Source: Thalassotalea_B piscium_A (lineage in GTDB: Bacteria; Pseudomonadota; Gammaproteobacteria; Enterobacterales; Alteromonadaceae). From it: a DNA stretch of 64,000 nt. The position numbers and the translations under genes were made by a program. The notes below the pieces were generated by a model that saw nothing but the letters and a program-made list of their open reading frames with translations, made no database searches and had not been told where the DNA came from. Location: positions 3,100,001 to 3,164,000 of the forward strand of contig CP186339.1 of NCBI GenBank assembly GCA_049347715.1, given 5' to 3'. Of the stretch, positions 62,142-64,000 are shown piece after piece; the stretch's first letter is position 1; the number at the start of each line of letters is the position of its first letter.

Positions 62142-63155
62142 TTAACTTACTGTAAAACCAAGTGCGTAAGGGTCATCGTCATCGATAGTAATACAATTTT
62201 TACCAAACACTTTTGCCCATCCCTCAATGCTTGGCTTGATCATTTTAATCACACCAGTTGGAGTGTTAACTTCAATAACGTCTTCTACTTTGCCGATAAA
62301 TTGGCTACCAATGAAACTTTCATGAATAAAACTATCTCCTAAGACTAGTTTCCCCTTAGCAAATAATTGTGCCATTCGGGCACTTGTTCCTGTGCCACAA
62401 GGAGATCTATCTATCGCTTTATCGCCATAAAATACTGCATTGGCACCGTCTGAATTTGAATGTTGTACTTTACCTGTCCATAACACATGAGAGACTCCAT
62501 TTACCGTAGGGTCTAGTGGATGAATACACTCAAGTATTTTATCTGCCACAGTTCGAACAATAGGACTCCAACGTAAAATGTCACTCGCATTCCATTGATC
62601 AATACCGGGAAAATTTAGTTGAGGTTCAACAATAACGTAATAATTTCCGCCGTAAGAAACATCTACCTTAAGCTTGCCTAAACCAGGGATATCAAGCTCA
62701 ACATCTTGATGAGCAAGATAGGCAGCAACGTTATATAATTTGACTGAAGTGACTTTATTACCTTGTTGTTTATATTCAATATTTATCTGACCTGCAGGGA
62801 CATCAAGTGTCAACTTGCCTTGTGTTTTTGGGGAAATTAAACCATTTTCAATGGCAGCAGTTACTGTACCTATAGTGCCATGACCACACATAGGCAAACA
62901 TCCTGATGTTTCAATAAATAAAATGGATGCATCAGCATTTTTACTGCAAGGTGGATAGACAAATGAACCAGACATCATGTCATGACCTCTAGGTTCAAAC
63001 ATTAATCCCTTACGGATCCAATCGTGATGTAATAAAAAGTCCTGTCGCTTTTCACTCATGGTTTTTCCAGATAAATCTGGATGTCCACTAATCACCAAAC
63101 GTACTGGATTCCCGCAAGTATGTGCATCAATACAAAAAAATGTGCCTTTTATCAT
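62142..63155 (-). CDS. 4-hydroxyproline 2-epimerase (proline racemase family)
   Basis: Converts trans-4-hydroxy-L-proline to cis-4-hydroxy-D-proline. 337 aa. Both catalytic cysteines are present: C90 in LPMCGHGTIGT and C253 in DRSPCGTGTSARM. A protein with threonine in place of the second cysteine would be a 3-hydroxyproline dehydratase, so the two-cysteine state plus the neighbouring dioxovalerate dehydrogenase and DapA-like deaminase support the 4-hydroxyproline epimerase role. Cytosolic. The D-hydroxyproline dehydrogenase needed for step two is not in the window and is expected just beyond 64000. Confidence 0.9.
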   Translation of the reverse strand: MIKGTFFCIDAHTCGNPVRLVISGHPDLSGKTMSEKRQDFLLHHDWIRKGLMFEPRGHDMMSGSFVYPPCSKNADASILFIETSGCLPMCGHGTIGTVTAAIENGLISPKTQGKLTLDVPAGQINIEYKQQGNKVTSVKLYNVAAYLAHQDVELDIPGLGKLKVDVSYGGNYYVIVEPQLNFPGIDQWNASDILRWSPIVRTVADKILECIHPLDPTVNGVSHVLWTGKVQHSNSDGANAVFYGDKAIDRSPCGTGTSARMAQLFAKGKLVLGDSFIHESFIGSQFIGKVEDVIEVNTPTGVIKMIKPSIEGWAKVFGKNCITIDDDDPYALGFTVS

Positions 63156-63180
63156 AGAATGTTCTATTACCTTAAGATGT

Positions 63181-63212
63181 TAAGTGCTTTGTTACTGATA
63201 ACTAAGCACTTA
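63181..63212. terminator. Hairpin between the DapA-like and epimerase genes
   Basis: TAAGTGCTT (63181-63189) pairs with AAGCACTTA (63204-63212) in the 76-base gap. T-poor, so it may only modulate or stabilise the transcript. Confidence 0.4.
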
Positions 63213-63231
63213 TGCAAAGTAATTTTTTTAT

Positions 63232-64000
63232 CTAATTTAAATTAAATTTAGATAAATCAATACGTGTACTGACAGCATCATTATAGAGTTTTTCAACTCG
63301 TGCTCGTTCTGCGCCAGCTAATGGTAAGCGTGGTGCTCTAGTCATTTCAGAGCCACGCCCCGCTAATTGTTCACAAAGCTTAATACATTGTACTAATGTT
63401 GGAATAGTATCTAACCGCAATAATGGCAAAAACCAACGCCAAATTTCTAACGCCTCTTGATAACGCCCTTTCTTAGCCAACTTGTAAATCGCAACAGATT
63501 CTTGCGGGAAAACATTGGTTAAACCAGATATCCACCCTGTACAGCCTAACATTAGACTCTCTAACGCAATATCATCAACACCACCAAATACAATAAAGCG
63601 ATCACCAAAAGCAGCATAAAGTTCTGAGATTCTACGAGTATCTTCTGTCGCTTCTTTCACTGACACAATATTGGGTTCATCAGCCAAAATGGCCATACTT
63701 TCAATTGACACATCTACACCGTAAGTAACCGGGTTATTGTAGATCATAATAGGTAAGCTACAGTTACGCGCTACTTGCTGATAATGATAAATCGCTTCTT
63801 GCTCATTTGAGCGATAAACCATACCAGGTAATACCATCAAACCATCAATGCCAACTTCTTCACACATTTGGCTATACTCGATAGCAAACTTAGTTGTGGT
63901 TTCAGCGACACCAGAAAGTACGGGAACACGACCAGCAACAACCTCTTTAATAGCAATCAAAATGGCACGTTTTTCTTCACGAGTATGAGAGCAATTTTCT
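63232..64000 (-). CDS. DapA-family lyase/deaminase, 5' end cut by window
   Basis: Probable 1-pyrroline-4-hydroxy-2-carboxylate deaminase of the dihydrodipicolinate synthase family. The frame is open through base 64000 (upstream residues ENCSHTREEKRAILIAIKEV), so the true start lies outside; the internal TTG at 63960 is not a start. Visible family features: the GMVYRSNEQEAIYHYQQVA region, MIYNNPVTYGVD with the conserved tyrosine, NIVSVKEATEDTRRI with the Schiff-base lysine, and VFGGVDDIALESLMLG. In the hydroxyproline pathway it yields 2,5-dioxovalerate for the dehydrogenase encoded downstream. The family is certain; the substrate is inferred from context. Confidence 0.88.
   Translation of the reverse strand, partial: ENCSHTREEKRAILIAIKEVVAGRVPVLSGVAETTTKFAIEYSQMCEEVGIDGLMVLPGMVYRSNEQEAIYHYQQVARNCSLPIMIYNNPVTYGVDVSIESMAILADEPNIVSVKEATEDTRRISELYAAFGDRFIVFGGVDDIALESLMLGCTGWISGLTNVFPQESVAIYKLAKKGRYQEALEIWRWFLPLLRLDTIPTLVQCIKLCEQLAGRGSEMTRAPRLPLAGAERARVEKLYNDAVSTRIDLSKFNLN

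Noticed and set aside
1..64000. CRISPR arrays, tRNA or rRNA genes, intact transposases
   Set aside because: Looked for regularly spaced repeats, CCA-ended cloverleaf sequences, rRNA signatures and DDE-type transposase frames; none seen.

Overview
The window looks like chromosome of a marine, probably cold-adapted gammaproteobacterium of the order Alteromonadales, most like Colwellia. This is inferred from the AT-rich sequence, the protein flavour (SrmB, FldB, ParC/ParE, TolC, HldE, GlnE and LeuABCD all of gammaproteobacterial type), PEP-CTERM proteins, and gene orders shared with Enterobacteria and Shewanella. No rRNA, tRNA, CRISPR array or intact insertion sequence was seen.

Layout. 1-8 kb: dsbC (cut by the window edge), fldB, srmB, yaaA, talB, two small conserved genes and parC. 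8-12 kb: two overlapping GGDEF genes and a VOC protein. 12-15 kb: a secreted M9 collagenase with a C-terminal dockerin-like tail, followed 13 bases later by a PEP-CTERM protein whose body looks like a cohesin. 15-23 kb: a lipoprotein DsbA, then the conserved nudF-yqiB-cpdA-yqiA-parE operon divergent from tolC. 23-29 kb: hldE, an LpxL-type acyltransferase, a TcpQ-like protein and glnE. 29-35.5 kb: a membrane-stress cluster related to E. coli yjfIJKL (lipoprotein, DUF350, membrane-bound spermidine-synthase-like protein, DUF2170, PspA/IM30, DUF2491, small tandem ribbon-helix-helix-like protein). It is organised as two transcription units that share the palindrome GACATA-N-TATGTC. 36-42 kb: an esterase, the CYTH/CHAD protein YgiF, YgiM, Wzi, a CDP-glycerol transferase-like protein and a ricin-type lectin. 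42.4-47.4 kb: leuABCD with a leader peptide and attenuator. 47.4-50.4 kb: a GspA-GspB fusion and cca.

50.4-54.7 kb is a genomic scrapyard. Two 324-base direct repeats, about 97% identical and derived from a bacteriocin-type C39-peptidase ABC exporter, flank a broken second cca, a signal-peptide ankyrin gene and a decayed Rhs gene whose C-terminal tip is still open. 54.7-59.5 kb holds a TonB-dependent receptor, about 1 kb of non-coding DNA, a PEP-CTERM protein behind a sigma-54-like promoter, and a DUF1289 gene. 59.8-64 kb is a trans-4-hydroxyproline catabolic cluster (GntR regulator, 2,5-dioxovalerate dehydrogenase, hydroxyproline epimerase, DapA-family deaminase cut by the window edge).

Together the collagenase and the hydroxyproline pathway suggest an organism that digests animal collagen and uses its imino acids. 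The cohesin/dockerin pair suggests that the collagenase is held at the cell surface. The yjf-like cluster with its own candidate regulator and operators is the best candidate for an under-described system. All functional calls come from reading the translated sequence; no database search was run.
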